From Stenopsyche tienmushanensis (taxonomy: Eukaryota > Arthropoda > Insecta > Trichoptera > Stenopsychidae), in the NCBI GenBank assembly GCA_008973525.1, contig WACJ01000219.1:62001-126000 (forward strand): a DNA stretch of 64,000 nucleotides, written 5' to 3'. Below, piece after piece: positions 48,974 through 61,567 of this stretch. The position numbers and the translations under genes are program-made. Each line of letters opens with the position of its first letter. Positions within the stretch are counted from its first letter, which is position 1. Below the pieces are notes generated by a model. The model did not search any database. It was not told where the DNA came from and worked only from the letters and a program-made list of their open reading frames with translations.

Positions 48974-51900
48974 TTAATTTGAAGCTTCATCGTCGTCGTC
49001 GTCTGCATTTTCTAAGTAGCTGTATTTGTTCTGCGCAATGAAATTCTGAAAAAAAAAAAAAAATACGTTAAGAACCAATTGTATTTCCATACGTGCAATC
49101 GAGTTAAAAATTTAATTCTATAGAATAATCGGAACTAACCGGAGGCTCGTGATCCTTGGCTTTGGGCATCGGACGGTCTTCAAATGATTTTTCCTTTTTA
49201 CCCTCTTTTGCGTCTCTTTCCTTTGAATCTTTTACGTCGCGACTGCCGCTAATTTCTCTTCCTTCTTTGGAAGACCTCGAATCTCTGCCGTCTCTGGACT
49301 CTCGGTTGTCCTTCGATACGTCCCGAGAGTTGTCTTTGGACCCCCTGGACCCCCGATCTCCGTCGGAACCTTTGTAATCGCGCCTGTCTCTCGATTCCCG
49401 TCCGCCTCCGTAGTCCCTGGTGTCCCGATAGTCCCTGGAATCTCTAGCGTCTCGAAAATCTCTAGAATCTTTAGGATATTCGTTAGAATCCCTAGCGCGA
49501 TAAGGCATCCGTGAACCGCGGTCGTCTGAAATAATATTCGAGCGTTATTTTCAAATCTTAAATAATTATATAAAAATAATTTAAAAAAAGAAGTATATAT
49601 GCGTATATATATACCGCTCCTTCTTATGCCACCTTTTCCTGGTTCAAAATCATCCTAAAAAATAAAATCAATGATTATTTTTCAATCGATCGCATGGTTC
49701 GCCACATTTAGAATGTAATTTTGACAGTACATACTTTTCTGTCTCTCCATTTAGTCTCCTCTCGGTCTTTACTGCGGCCGTCTCTCAACTTTAGTTCTTC
49801 TGCTTTCTTCATGAGGCGTTCTTCGATCTCGCGTTCTCTAAAATGCGAATAAAAAACTATATAGAATTATAGTAGAGTTTTAAAGGTCAATAGTCACGTT
49901 TATTTATTTCAGGTTGCGTTTAGTGATCATCTATAGAAATATTTATAGTATAATATAGACATTTATAGAACATGCAATTGAATGTTTGTATCAAACGACC
50001 AAAAGATATATTACAATATCTATGGTGTCAGAGACACAACTTTTTTTCTAGCACAATGTGTTTTTTACTTTTCCATCATTTATAATAAATGACAAAATAA
50101 TTATTTGTGCATCGTTATAAATATATTTATAAAATATGTCTTTATTTTACCTCGCCGAAGTGTCTACGGGTTTGGCGCCTCCAAATATGCTGGAAGCCGG
50201 CACGGGCGGCTTCGACAGAGATTTTTTCTCAACGGGCAGAGGGGATTTCGTCCTGTCTTCGGAGGAGTCGTTGGACGATTCCACGGGATGTTCGTTATCA
50301 TTGTTGCGGACGTCGCCTGCCGATCTATCTCCTTCCGAGGCGGGAGGGGTCGTATTCAACGGAACCGTGCGAGGCAAGAGCTCCAATTTTCGCCGAGTGC
50401 GAGGTTCACCTGCAACTTCTGCATCTTTATATGCGAGAAGAGAACAGAGGAAGGATCGACGTCCAATTAAGTCGTACATATTTTTGACAGGAGCATCGAT
50501 TTAAAAAAAAAGGAATATAAAACACTGCATATTTAAACACTCTCACAAGTGATCTATTTTAGATGCTCACGTTGAACGCTTTCATCTTCAGGATGGAATT
50601 TAAACTCTGACCGAAGACGAGTGTCGGCAATCGATCCATTGTAATTATAAAATTGTAGCAAAATGTAATCATTCCCAAAATAAAAGTTTCAGCATACCTC
50701 TGTCGTCGCGTTCGTTATCTCTATCACCGAATCTGTCTCCGCCGAAGCTGCGACCGAAGCCACCGCCGTCGTCTCTGAACGGGACAGCGGACGAGATTCA
50801 ATGGTCAAATTGAAATTTTGAAAAATACAAATATCTATCGAACAATTTAGAGATGGAAATTAACCTTCTGAAGCTTCGGTCGTTTCCGTAACTGCGATCG
50901 CCGCCGTAACCGCCGCCCCTCTCGCCGTCTCTGCCGAAGCCGCCTCCGCGGTCTCCGTCCCTGCCGAAGCCGCCTCCGCGGTCTCCGTCCCTCGAGAATC
51001 CGCCTCCCCTCTCGCCGTCTCTGCTGAAACCTCCTCCCCTCTCGCCGTCTCTGCCGAAGCCCCCGCCCCGATCTCCGTCTCTGCCGAATCCGCCTCCCCG
51101 TTCGCCGTCTCTACTGAAGCCCCCCCCTCGGTCTCCGTCCCTGCCGAAGCCCCCTCCCCGTTCTCCGTCTCTGCCGTAGCCCCGGTCGCGGTCTCCGCCG
51201 AAGCCGCCGCCGTCCCTTCCGAACCTCGAACCGTCTCTGCCGTAGCCCCCTCCTCTCTCGCGATCTCTGTCACCGAAGGACTCCTTGCCCGCGAAGGGGC
51301 GGTCCGGTTCGCCGGGAGCGTCGTCCTTCGGAGGGGCGCTCCGCCACGACCCTCCGGTGTCGGATCCTGGAAGAGTACGTTACGATGCGATGTAAAAACG
51401 AGCACTCGCACGGATATAAAAAATATATCAGGAACAATAAAAAAAATCAGAAACAAAAACTTCATCGCGGAGCTCGCTCTCGCGGGAGACGACGGACGGA
51501 ACGGTTCGTTCAATTTTTGGTTCATTAATTTTAAATTCTTCAAACGAGAAAACGGGGATCACAGACTTTCACCGGGCTCACCGTCGCGTTCGTCGCGCCG
51601 GAAAGACGAGCCGCTCCACTCGCGCCTCTCGCCCCTTTCGCCGCCGCGCTCGCCGCCTCCCCGGTCGATCTCGCCCCTGGGGCCGTCGCGCCAGTCTCCG
51701 GACGTGCGTTCGGGATCGTACTCCCGATCTCTGAAAGAACGTCAAAGAGAGCGGTCAAAACTTACGTCGGAACCGCGGGGGCGCCGGATCCGCGGCGAGG
51801 GCTCACCTGTCTCTGTCGCTCCTCCGGTTTCCGTATTTTCCGCCCCGGTCGTCGGCGGTGGCCACCTCGATGCGCACCCGTCTACCGCTGAGTTGCTGCG

Positions 51901-53172
51901 ACAGAAGAAACGAAATCAGAGACGAGAACGCGCGGGGAGCGATCGCCCGGGGGGCGGCGGGACACTCACCAGGTCGGCGAGGTTGACCGCCTCGACGAGG
52001 CTCTCCCGGTCCTCGAACTCCACGTAGCCGAAGCCCTTCAGCCTCCCGTCGAGCTCGCGGGGCAGCCTGAGGTTGATCACCTGAAAGGGGAGAGCGGTCA
52101 GAGGCGGCCGCGCGGGCGGCGGACGCGCGGGCCGGGGCCGGGGCCGGATACCTTCTGCTTCGAGAACATCTCAGAGATGTTGGCGTTCTCCACGTCGTAG
52201 GGCAGGTTGGAGACGTAGGCGATGTAGGGGGGGAACCGGGGGACGTTCTCGTCCTCGTAGTTGCCGCCGCGGGAGGCGCGGGACGCCGAGGGCAGCACGA
52301 CTGGCGCCCGCGGGCGCGAGTGGCCGTACCCTCCCGAGTCACCTGAAAGGGGGCGGAGCGTCAGCGTCGGCGACCGAGAGGCGGCGTCGGACTCCGCTCG
52401 GCGGCGGGCCGGGCGCGGCGCCCTCAGCGGTCGGCTCCGGCTCGAGTCGGACTAGTCTGAATTGAGTTTCGACCCCCGGGGGGGTCGACTCGCGGATTAT
52501 ACTCAAACGGCGAGCCGCGGGTAGATTTCAACGACCCGGACGTCGGCCTCCGCCGCCGAGGGCGGCGTCTCGGGCCGGACGCCCGGGCCGGGGTCTCTGG
52601 TCCCCCCGCTCTCCGCTTGCGGAGACGCCCGTCTGGGGCGGAGCGTCGTGCTTCGCGCACTGCGGCTATTTCTCAGACCTTCCCGGGACTGAGGGGGGCG
52701 ACGGGCGCCCGCTCGTGAGTCCCGAGCGCGAGATCGACCCGGGCCGGAGCCGGACGGACTCATCATCGGGCGCTCCCTCCGGCGGCCTCGGGGCGGCCGC
52801 CGCGCGGCTCCCCTCGCCCTCCCCGACGCGCCGCCTCGCGGTCGGCGGCCGGACGCGAGGGGAGGGCTCGGATCGGCGCGGACGGAGCGGTTACCGTATT
52901 CGTCCTCGTCGTCGGGGATGTTCCTCATGGAGACCGCGACGTCGCCGAGGAACTCCTTGATGTCGAGGGTCTTCCCCTTGATCTTCTTCGACTTCTTTCC
53001 TGCAACAGACGGGAGAGACGGTCAGACGGGGCGGGCGGTCGGAGGGCGCGCTCCGGACCGGCGCGGTCGCCCCCCGCCCGGGGGAGTCGCGGCCGCCGCC
53101 CGGGCGGCCCGGCGTCCCCTCCGGGGCCGCGCCGGCGGACACGTGTTCGGAGAGCTCACCCGTGGCCGCCAT
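48974..53172 (-). CDS. eIF4B: Translation initiation factor eIF4B
   Basis: RNA-binding cofactor of the eIF4A helicase that helps unwind 5' leaders and load ribosomes. Minus-strand exons: 53172-53160, 52999-52895, 52342-52152, 52080-51970, 51895-51807, 51730-51582, 51366-50865, 50774-50698, 50418-50151, 49837-49735, 49654-49615, 49525-49140, 49045-48974; 701 residues, all phases closing. The N-terminus [18 protein letters not shown] matches the KKxKKGKTxxL start of eIF4B. One RRM follows ([28 protein letters not shown]), then a DRYG-rich region of decapeptide repeats, the conserved [15 protein letters not shown] and [18 protein letters not shown] block, an Arg/Asp/Ser-rich tail, and the [15 protein letters not shown] end. 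The start exon codes only 13 nt. The 5' half is GC-rich, the 3' half AT-rich. Confidence 0.93.
50909..51178 (-). repeat. Nine 30-bp coding tandem repeats in eIF4B
   Basis: Exactly 270 bp encode nine head-to-tail decapeptides of pattern [FY][GS]RDG[ED]RGGG, within exon 51366-50865. Units differ mainly at synonymous sites and at the G/S and E/D positions. This is the insect counterpart of the DRYG domain that mediates eIF4B self-association. Confidence 0.85.
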
Positions 53173-53384
53173 GGCTGCGCGAACACTGCCGCCAACCGCC
53201 CGGCGCCGGTCGCGGACCGTCGACGTGCCCGGTCCGGACGCCCGCGGCGACGGCCATGGCCGCCGACGACGGCCGGCCGTCCGCGTCGGCGTCGGCTCGG
53301 TCGCGCCCGCCTTCGGAGAGGCGGCGTTCGAACGATGCGAAGTTTTTGTGAGCCTTGTGGCCTTTCATCGACCCGTTCCTCGTT

Positions 53385-53534
53385 CGCCCTGGAGATTGTT
53401 TTAAAAAATATCATACTTTTAGTAATTATTTTTGTAAAATTAGTATTAAATATATATATCACTAAATATTTTAAGATAAAATAAACCAGTTTAAGATCGC
53501 AAAAGGTTAACGATGAACCGGCTGTTTATATTAA
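53385..53534 (+). mobile_element. 3' fragment of the piggyBac-like element, upstream of eIF4B
   Basis: From CCCTGGAGATTGTTTTAAAA to GGCTGTTTATATTA this stretch matches 40313-40462 closely. It keeps the end of the Cys-rich tail and the GCAAAAGGTTAA end (TTAA 53507-53510). It lies about 210 bp upstream of the eIF4B start codon and may bear on its promoter. Confidence 0.65.
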
Positions 53535-53949
53535 CGCGTTTCACGACGTTTTCTTTCTCCATTTAAATACGATTTAACATGTTATTTCTTTTATATTTAA
53601 TGAAATTAGCAATGAAACATGCAAATATAAAATAAATATAATATAAAAAGTATATGTTTAAATATAACATAAAATTAAAATAACTAAAATATGCATATAC
53701 TATGCATTACCCGTCGGGTGAGCGTTCGAAATAAAACTCGGTGGTAATGCTACCTTCAATATCGAGCGAATGAGGAGGTGAACGTATGACACGGACGAGA
53801 TGGATGTAACCCTTTCCTGTGAATGGTTATTGAAGAGGCCCATAGTTCTGTAGTGGACTGTCAGTGGCTGCACTATGATGATGATGATACTATGCATAAA
53901 ATTATGTCTAAAGTAAAATATAACTTGTTACCGTCTATTCATTAAAACA

Positions 53950-54425
53950 ATTCAAACACATATGAGGTGATTTAAGACAATATCTTGCGACCTTTTCTAT
54001 ATATATTTTTCGTTTCCTGGAAATCGAGAATTTGTTAGTCAGTCAAAAAGTCTTCGAAAAGCGAATCCAGCGTCTCACTGTTACGTATTTCTACAATTTA
54101 CAAATGTTACCTTACAAACGTCTTTCTATAATGTCTTCCAGATGACAATTGTCTAAATATTTTTCAAGATCGATCTCGAAACTTGTATTCCTACTTTGTT
54201 GTCTGTTTGCACTTGTTTATCTTAAATTTTTTTTGTTAATTTGACTAATGGCAGTGTCAAGCTTATCGATCTAATATAAAACAACACCCGAGAGAAGATG
54301 CGCCATATGTCGTCTATGTTTATCCCGTGCATTAAAATATTGCATTGCTATTCCTTCTGTTTACGCTCCGACTATCGAATTTGAGCCCCAACACCGATTC
54401 ATGCTGGGCGACGAACGTAAAAAAT
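53950..54425 (-). repeat. Unnamed dispersed repeat family, copy 2 (longest continuous)
   Basis: Matches copy 1 (2455-2545 plus 3325-3725) and, inverted, copy 3 (62100-62490). On minus it reads RNTSFEIDLEKYLDNCHLED then IIERRL, and KYVTVRRWIRFSK; copy 3 keeps SFEVDLERYLESCRLK and KYATVRRWIRFSE. Substitutions that preserve residue type across copies suggest a decayed coding element. Family not identified. Confidence 0.65.
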
Positions 54426-54766
54426 AAATAAATAAGGTGCGACTAAATAAATGATCGTCTCGGGCAGAAGAGCGCTCGTCTGCTGCGTTCGCGATCTTTC
54501 GAATCGGTCGGAGCGCGTTCTTCTCGGCGCGATCGCCGCGGGCGAGAGGCGCGAGGCGAGAGGCGAAGGTACGAGGGGCGCGGGCGCGCGGGGGCGCGGA
54601 GTCGCCGAGTCGGCCGTCAGTCGCGGTCGGTCCGCCGGAGTCGAAGTTCGCGCGCGTCGCGTTCCGCGTCTCTCCTCCGAGCGAACTTTTCGAAACTCGA
54701 AGCGCAGACGGGGAGTCGGGGGGCGAGATGAGTCTCCGGTGATTCGGAGGAGGAGTGAGATGCGAG

Positions 54767-55228
54767 ATGGGATTCGCGGCGGGCAGCCCCCAGGAGGGCA
54801 GGGAGTCGCACGAGGCCCTCCTCGGGCGGCGCGACGCCGAGCTGAGGCTGCTGGAGAACATAAAGCGGGTGCTCGCCACCAAGCTGAAGTGCGACAGGGA
54901 GTACGCCGTGGCGCTCTCGGCCGCGGCGACTCAGGGACAGAAGCTCGACAAGTGCGAGCAGCTCTCCGGTGAGCCCCGACGACGCGTCGCCCCCTCTCGT
55001 CGGGGACTCCCGGAACTGAAAGTCGCGTTGGTTTCAGAGAGCGTCGTGCTGAGCGCCTGGCGCGGGCTCTGCGCCCAGTGGAACGCGCGGGCGCGCCTCC
55101 TCAGGACGGAGGCGGAGGCGCTGGAGACGCAGGCGCTCGAGAGGCTGTCGTCGCTGTGCGCCGAGAGACGTCGCGCCCGCAAGGCGGCGCACGACGAGCA
55201 CGCGCGCGCCAACCAGCACTTCGCGCAG
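54767..55228 (+). CDS. Fps85D: FER/Fps85D-type tyrosine kinase, first two coding exons (F-BAR start)
   Basis: N-terminal F-BAR part of the Fes/Fer non-receptor tyrosine kinase, which binds curved membrane and acts in adhesion and actin control. Exons 54767-54968 and 55038-55228 give 131 residues in frame. MGF, then SHEALLGRRDAELRLLENIK and KCDREYAVALSAAATQGQK follow the MGFxxxL...SHEAxxxxQDxELRLxE pattern of FER and Fps85D. The second exon ends in helix residues HARANQHFAQ before a GTGAGT donor. Upstream in-frame codons contain no ATG before a stop-free GC-rich stretch, so 54767 is the best start. The rest of the F-BAR, SH2 and kinase domains are not seen in the next 8.8 kb, so a long intron is inferred. 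Confidence 0.85.
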
Positions 55229-56829
55229 GTGAGTCCCGTCTGCGTCTTCGTGCGTCCTCGACCGGACCGAGAGAGAAGCCGAGCCTTCGCACGTCGGCGC
55301 CGTTAGCTGCCCCGTATTTAGCACTAGAAGTCGGTCTCTCGTGTCCGTCTTCGATAGATCCTTAATTTTGGTGTCCTCCGAAGCGGTTCGCGCGTCGAGC
55401 TCAATTGAAAGGTCAATTGGCTAGGATGGCTCTCGTGCCCATCCGAAACCGTCGGCTTATCGCTTTTTGCCAATTTGTTGCCTTTTTGCCGATGGCTTAT
55501 TGCTTCGCGTCCGATGCGATAACGCAAAGAGACTATCGCGTAGCCCTGCCTTCTTTTCGTCGACTGCCATCGTTCTCCACAAACCCCGCGTGGAAAAAGT
55601 TAGCTTATTATTTTTTCGGACAACGGATCGCTTCGAGTCTCCGGACCGGCGCTTCCCGAACCCGATCCGGACCCGGATCCCTCTCTGCGGCGAAAACTTG
55701 TCTACGAATCCCCGAGTGCATAATAGAACCGATATTCGATGATGTCTCGAATCGTTAACGGTGGCGTAGTAATAAAATATAAAAAAAAACATTTTATTTT
55801 ATTGATTTGGCTCACCAACAATGAACATACATAAAATACACAATAAAAACAAGACTGGTATGTACATCAATTAGTGGTGTGCTCAGCAATGCTTATGATG
55901 AGTTATTTTGATATTTAATGTAGTGTTTGTTGAAATTGTAACTAAAAAAAGGCAATCGACAGCTTTTGTAGAGCAAATCTCTGATTTATGACATTCCTTT
56001 TGATTTTATTTCTCGTGTACCCCCAAATTAATTTCGATTTGCCACAGACGCCCCCCAGCGATCTGACTGGGAGCGGTCAACCTTTCCACGACTACGCCCC
56101 CCCCCCCCCCCACTTCGATCAACAGCAACAATTACTAGAAATGAGGCAGGCAGGGAACGATAATCATAAAATGAATTTCATTTTCCACATATTCGGATAT
56201 AATGAGGAGAACTCTGTCATATGTTTTCAGATCCACCAGTATCAAGATTATGTTCATTTTCTTCGTCGTATCTCATTTCTAACAATAACTCTTGACAGTT
56301 TTTCTTGGGAAATCAGTCTTTTTAATATTTGCGACGGGTGGATTTTATACCTTTGAATAGTGTTTCCGTATCCAATTGTAAATTCGTCGAGGTGACTATT
56401 GATAACGGCGATCGTTTCGGGATCGACCTTTCCAGAAACGGGAAATTAGCTAAACTTGACTCGAGACGATCGGTCGAAAATATGAATAAACTCGAACTCG
56501 CTCCAAATGTATGCAAATATGTAGTATTATATTGCACGTTTTGAAGCGAACATATTTCAGGAAGATTTTGACACGCTCATCTGGGAGAAGAGAAAAAGAA
56601 AATCGGTCGGCTGATTTTCGAATGCTCGAGGGCAAGCTTTGATTTTTAACCACCGCTTTGTGGTATTTGTTGCCCTAGTCTACAATTTTGATCCTCGTAG
56701 TCTTTGTTTAAAGACGATCGAGTCATCAGAGAGACGAGTTCTGTGGAATTTACGATCAACGTTGATATTATGTTAAATCAGATCAGACGGAAAGCTTTAT
56801 TTTTAAAGACTCGGATGGAACCGATGCTC
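55229..56829. other. Probable FER intron with unassigned open segments
   Basis: A candidate exon follows an acceptor at 56046 (TTTGCCACAG) with Pro/Gln-rich coding (TPPSDLTGSGQPFHDYA, then a run of 16 C and HFDQQQQLLEMRQ). Another open segment at 56359-56515 (VEVTIDNGDRFGIDLSRNG) has a possible donor GTATGC, followed at 56572 by EDFDTLIWEKRKRKSVG and a stop. They could be exons of an unknown + strand gene or chance; I do not recognise a family. Confidence 0.3.
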
Positions 56830-57290
56830 GTTAACCCTCAGCTGACGATCTAGTTTTCCAAAACTGTCACCAGCACGTTTTAGCTAATAAATTCATAATT
56901 AATTGTTCTCCGTACGTCCCACCGTATGCAGAAAAGAACCTTTTTTACGGTCCATCAGAACGTAGGCGTTGGAATTGGGTATTTTTTTCAAGAAAGCCAT
57001 TGATTTTTATGTCGTGTGTTATTGTAAACGATCCATTTCTCATCACCAGTTACGATGCTATTCAAAAAGGGATTATTTTGTTGTATTCGGTGAAGACGTC
57101 CGGTACCCATCCTATTCCCATAACACCCATCCTATTCATTTTGCCGATGAGTTTAAAATGCACTTGCACGGTGCTCCGACTCGATTGAGGATTTTAGTGC
57201 ATCGTTATCAAAATTCGAAGTTCGAGCTTCTATTGCCCGATTTAAATTCATTCACTTTGCACAGTTACATTTATTAGATGATCGACTATC
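56830..57290 (-). mobile_element. Mariner-like transposase remnant
   Basis: The minus strand gives SNFDNDALKSSIES (linker after the helix-turn-helix), then VTGDEKWIVYNNTRHKNQWL with the first catalytic Asp, then PIPTPTF and KKVLFCIRWD. Stops, frameshifts and a missing middle show it is inactive. Confidence 0.7.
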
Positions 57291-58179
57291 TATTTATCTT
57301 GCGTTTCTTATCTACGCGTTGTGGTTTTACTAGTATATTTAAAAAATCCCAATTTCTTAACCTCTGCTGAAATTGTTCTTTAGATGTCTATGATTATTAT
57401 TCGGGCTCGCGAATAGAGTCGATTGGAAAGGAAGACGATGGGGAAAAAATGTAGAAAGCTTTCTCGTTTTCAGCGAAGCGAGTTGCATCATCGCATACGA
57501 GTGCTGAAATTTATTTAAGTTTGAGTGTAACATCGCCGTTTGGCGAACGTCCAGATCGGTTTTTGAAAGCCATAATATTATGTATTTTAACGCACACTGA
57601 CCGTCTATAATTTTTCGGGTCAACTCGAACAACTGCCGAGACTGTTCTCAGAATACAAAAAATACATATTTTTAACCTTCAACTAACTGTCTAATGAACG
57701 GTCGAATTCTGGGATCTTTGAAAAATATCTGCTGAACTATCTTCGATCGTATCAAATTTGAGGTAATATTATCATCGCCTTTTGGTTTTTCTATTATTAA
57801 AAAAAACTGTTCCCGGTATTAAGTATGTCGAAGATCTGATTTTGATTGATGTTTTGCATTCTTCTACGAATCATGTAATTCGTTTACGATCCTGATAGAT
57901 AAGTGGATTAGTACGGATGGTAAGTGGCGGACAAGCAAATATAGCATCTAAGATTATGCAGATTTTAAATTAGCTCACTACCCAAAGAGTCAAAGCAGTT
58001 GCGTGCGTCTGGTAGGTTTGTCAGTATAAAAGTAATGATAATCTTTAAGGTCGCATTTGAAACGATGTTTGTGTACAGTTGAATTATAGTGCCAGAAATT
58101 ACCACTATAATAGTCGACGACACAACATACGTGTCCATAGTACAGCGATGATTACTGTACGACGACAGACCTTGTGCCG

Positions 58180-58660
58180 CGTTTTTCACTAGAAGCTTTC
58201 TTGCAAAAAAAAAAACATTCCTGGCGAAGTCTGCTTCCGTAACCGCGTATCCTATATCGGTACACGAATTTCAATGATATAAACTTTAGTTCGAACAGAA
58301 GTATACAAGAGCCTCTGAAACATATGGTGGTCACATGGGGTCAAATCTGGACTCCGAGTTAGGCGTTTCCAGTATAATTGGGTTAATTTGTCACCAGTTG
58401 TCATGCAGGTGGACAACTCGAATAGGTTTTCTTCGTCTTTTATTACGATAAGCAGTCTCAGCGTCGTCTAGCAGCTGGTAGTAGTAGATCGTATTCGCTT
58501 CATGTAGAAAATTAATCAATAAAATACATTTCGAGTCCCAAAATACCGTCGCCATCTCTTTTCCGGCAGACTGTTGAGTTTTTGTCGGCGTCTTCTCTCC
58601 GGGTCTCTTCCGTTCCGTACTCCGATATCTCGCGTAGCGGTGGACCCTGCGTTTCATCGC
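58180..58660 (-). mobile_element. Second mariner-like transposase remnant
   Basis: The minus strand from 58657 reads GKEMATVFWDSKCILLINFL and VVHLHDNW, matching the mariner core KVMATVFWDS ... LLHDNARPH. Further on another frame gives SPDLTPCDHHMFQRL, the third catalytic region. Frameshifts break it. The neighbouring remnant at 56830-57290 covers the earlier part of the protein, so the two may be pieces of related insertions. Confidence 0.7.
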
Positions 58661-61567
58661 AGTCTACGATGGGATCTCAGTCTACGAGTAGAACCAGTCG
58701 TGCAACTTTTTCATCCGCGAGATGCGTCTTCTTCCTATTTTTTGCAAAATAAAACATTCATTATATACGCAAAATATTCTAGCTTTTTTTTTATCCTGAA
58801 AAATTAGATGTTGTGTAATAACGAAAAACAGCCCTATAGCTCGTCGCGTGGAGCGTGCGCCCGAACAGTGTGAATTTATTGCTTCTCATTGAGTACGTTT
58901 ATATAATTATTTATTTGGCAAATATATCAATCAGTCGGTTGTCCAAGATTAAAATGTCACAATGAATTCGATATCGAACGTTCAAAACATATTTCCGAAT
59001 TGCGATATCAATTCGAGATTCGACCGATGACAGTAGCAAACGTCAAACAATCGAATATTGCAAATGAAAGTTGTGAAGTAGGTGTGTGCAAGAATCTGAA
59101 AAACCTTCCGGATGCTTCAACGAACACTCAAATTCGAACTCATCATTTGGCGTCATCTTGCTTTCGATCCGTGGACCGCGAGAAGAAATCCTGGCTGGCG
59201 TTCGGGGATTTTCAAGAAATAAAATTTGAGATTGTCAAAAAATACATATTGTGCAAACTGACCTTCGAATTGCTTTTTTATCGCATGCGTATTGAAAAAT
59301 GACGTCTCTTCTCGTAAAATTTCACATAAAACGTCGTTATTTGTAGACGAAGTTCGGTGAAAGTTTTCACGAGATATGCAAGGGTCAAATTTACAGACGC
59401 CTCTTTTGTGATTCAATCAATTCGCATGAGCGCAGATCATTTCTGACCTTTGGCAGTTTTAACGCGTTTCTATCGAATGAGCACTGACGCGGAATCAAAT
59501 TCAACGGACACGAGTAATATGTAATTTTTTCCATCTTTCGGGCAAAGTATAAATCCTCTAATCTTTAAAAAGGGTGGCCCAAAGAAGCAATGTCTGATCA
59601 ATTTTCATACACTTCATTCGCTAATGTTCTACTCGATCTGATTGAAGGTTTCATAATGATCAATTTCCGACACGGAACACCTTTTTAACGCTCAATCCGG
59701 GTTTAAACAATGGGAGTGTCTGTCTTCCAAATCAGCGTTGTTTTCTCGTGAATTTCTTCTCGTCATCTGTAGTATGACGGAATACGAATTATTCTATAAA
59801 TCTATTTTTCCGACGGGCACATGTTTACTTTTATTCCAAAGTGGATCAAAAACGAAGAGCATTTTAACAATAATAAAACATTACTTTTAGGAATACAAAT
59901 GTAGATATTTATTTATATAAATTTAATAATTAATGTTTGTTATCTATGCTTATTGTATCCTATACCATTCGTCCGATTGCGATGAAACTTTGGGGAGTCG
60001 TTGTGTGCACACCGTCGAAAGTTTTCGAACTAGCACGAGTATCTTCTGTGTGCGAAATTTATTTTGCGAGACGTTCAGCGGACGCACCACGTTGGCGCAC
60101 ATCGGTCTGGCGAAACGAAGCGAAGAGAGGGAGACAGTCGGTCTACGAAACGAGAGCGAGCGCGCGAATATTTTACCCGCCCTTTCACCCCTCGCTATGC
60201 GTGTCGCGGAGCGATAGACCGCGTACTGCATTTCTTTTAAAATAATTACTAAACTCGATAATTATGTATAATTTTAATTAGGTTTAAAAAAGAGTGTTAG
60301 TTTAGCTTAGTTCGGATACCCGTTTACTAAAATATGCAAATAAAGAGAGAGAATTTATACAAACGATTCGGACACTGACCGGTTAACGTCGACCTGTGCT
60401 GCTGTGATATCATCGAAAGTTTCGTTCGACTGCGTATTTCACGCAGAAAACAGCATTGTGCCTATTTTGGTCGACGATGTTCATTTAAGTCGAGAGAAAA
60501 TCATGATGCAAGGAGCATAATTAGACGCGCGCCAAGAATGCACTGCGTATCCGTGGGCCACGTGTTGTGTTCATTTTCGCGATCAGCTTCATACATAATG
60601 CTAATTCCCGACCTTTATAAATACTTTCAACGTCATTTTGGTTCATTTTAACTCTCGCGGGTTCCCCATGAAAAATCAGCGCCGGTATCGGTCGAAAGAC
60701 ATACATTGGCATCTGTGGATCAATGCAGTTTCAATTTTTATTTAAATTCAGAAAACTAACTCACCAACGACAGTCAGAATTTACCCGACCGAACGGTTCG
60801 AGGATCAGCTCCTGGAAACTATAGACGGTGTGGCTGCTCATTTCTTTTTTTAAAAGGTCTTTAAAAAAAGAAACGAGCAAAGATTTTTGTAATGCAATCA
60901 TGTGCGGATATCGAAAGTGAATATTCTTCACTAGATGCCTGATCAACTGTTATCAAATGAAATGTTAAACCTTGTCAATTTTCAGTTATTTAATTTCAAA
61001 TTTGTTCAGCGATATCAGAAAATAGACTACGGTACGAGCGCGACTCGCCGTAACTTTTTTTTGTTAAATCGCGACCTAAAAGGGTTCTCGTATTGTCACG
61101 GTCGATCGGCGCTCAGAATAATCGACGCAGGCGACTGTTATGTTTGTCGACGCGTTCTTCTTGTAAACTATTTACCCGCTCTTTCATTCCAGGCAAGGCC
61201 TTCTGGCTATTTCTTCATCTACCCTTCGAATTTCGATCGTACTACAATGGGAATTAAAAATGATCAAGAATAACAGTTTTCATTTAAAGTTGATATTTTA
61301 ATCATCGCACCGATTCGGATCGTCCCAAATGCCGAACATTTTTATTTGTTCAACCGACTCTGAATCCGAACAGGGTTATTTTTTATGAGTCTGCACGCTC
61401 GGTATTTTTAACGAGCGGGATGAATGAAGTTGTTTACGCTTATTTTTTGTCCCTGTTTATAATTCTAGGAATTTTTCATCTCGAAGCTGAGGTGAGAGAA
61501 GCGAGTGCAGTGCGCACCAAATCAAATGTATCCACTGTGCCGACATTCATTCGTTGATCGTCTAATT
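58661..61567. other. Repeat-like intergenic or intronic DNA, no gene recognised
   Basis: A GC-richer block at about 59930-60230 begins with TCCGATTGCGATGAAACTTT, a phrase style common in insect repeats, but no partner copy is present. Minus-strand segments near 60.6 and 60.8 kb (for example MSSHTVYSFQELILEPFGR before a GTAAAT) are protein-like but unassigned. Confidence 0.3.

Noticed and set aside
50560..50640. Extra eIF4B exon between 50698 and 50418
   Set aside because: Exons 50774-50698 and 50418-50151 join directly in phase, so no additional exon is needed.
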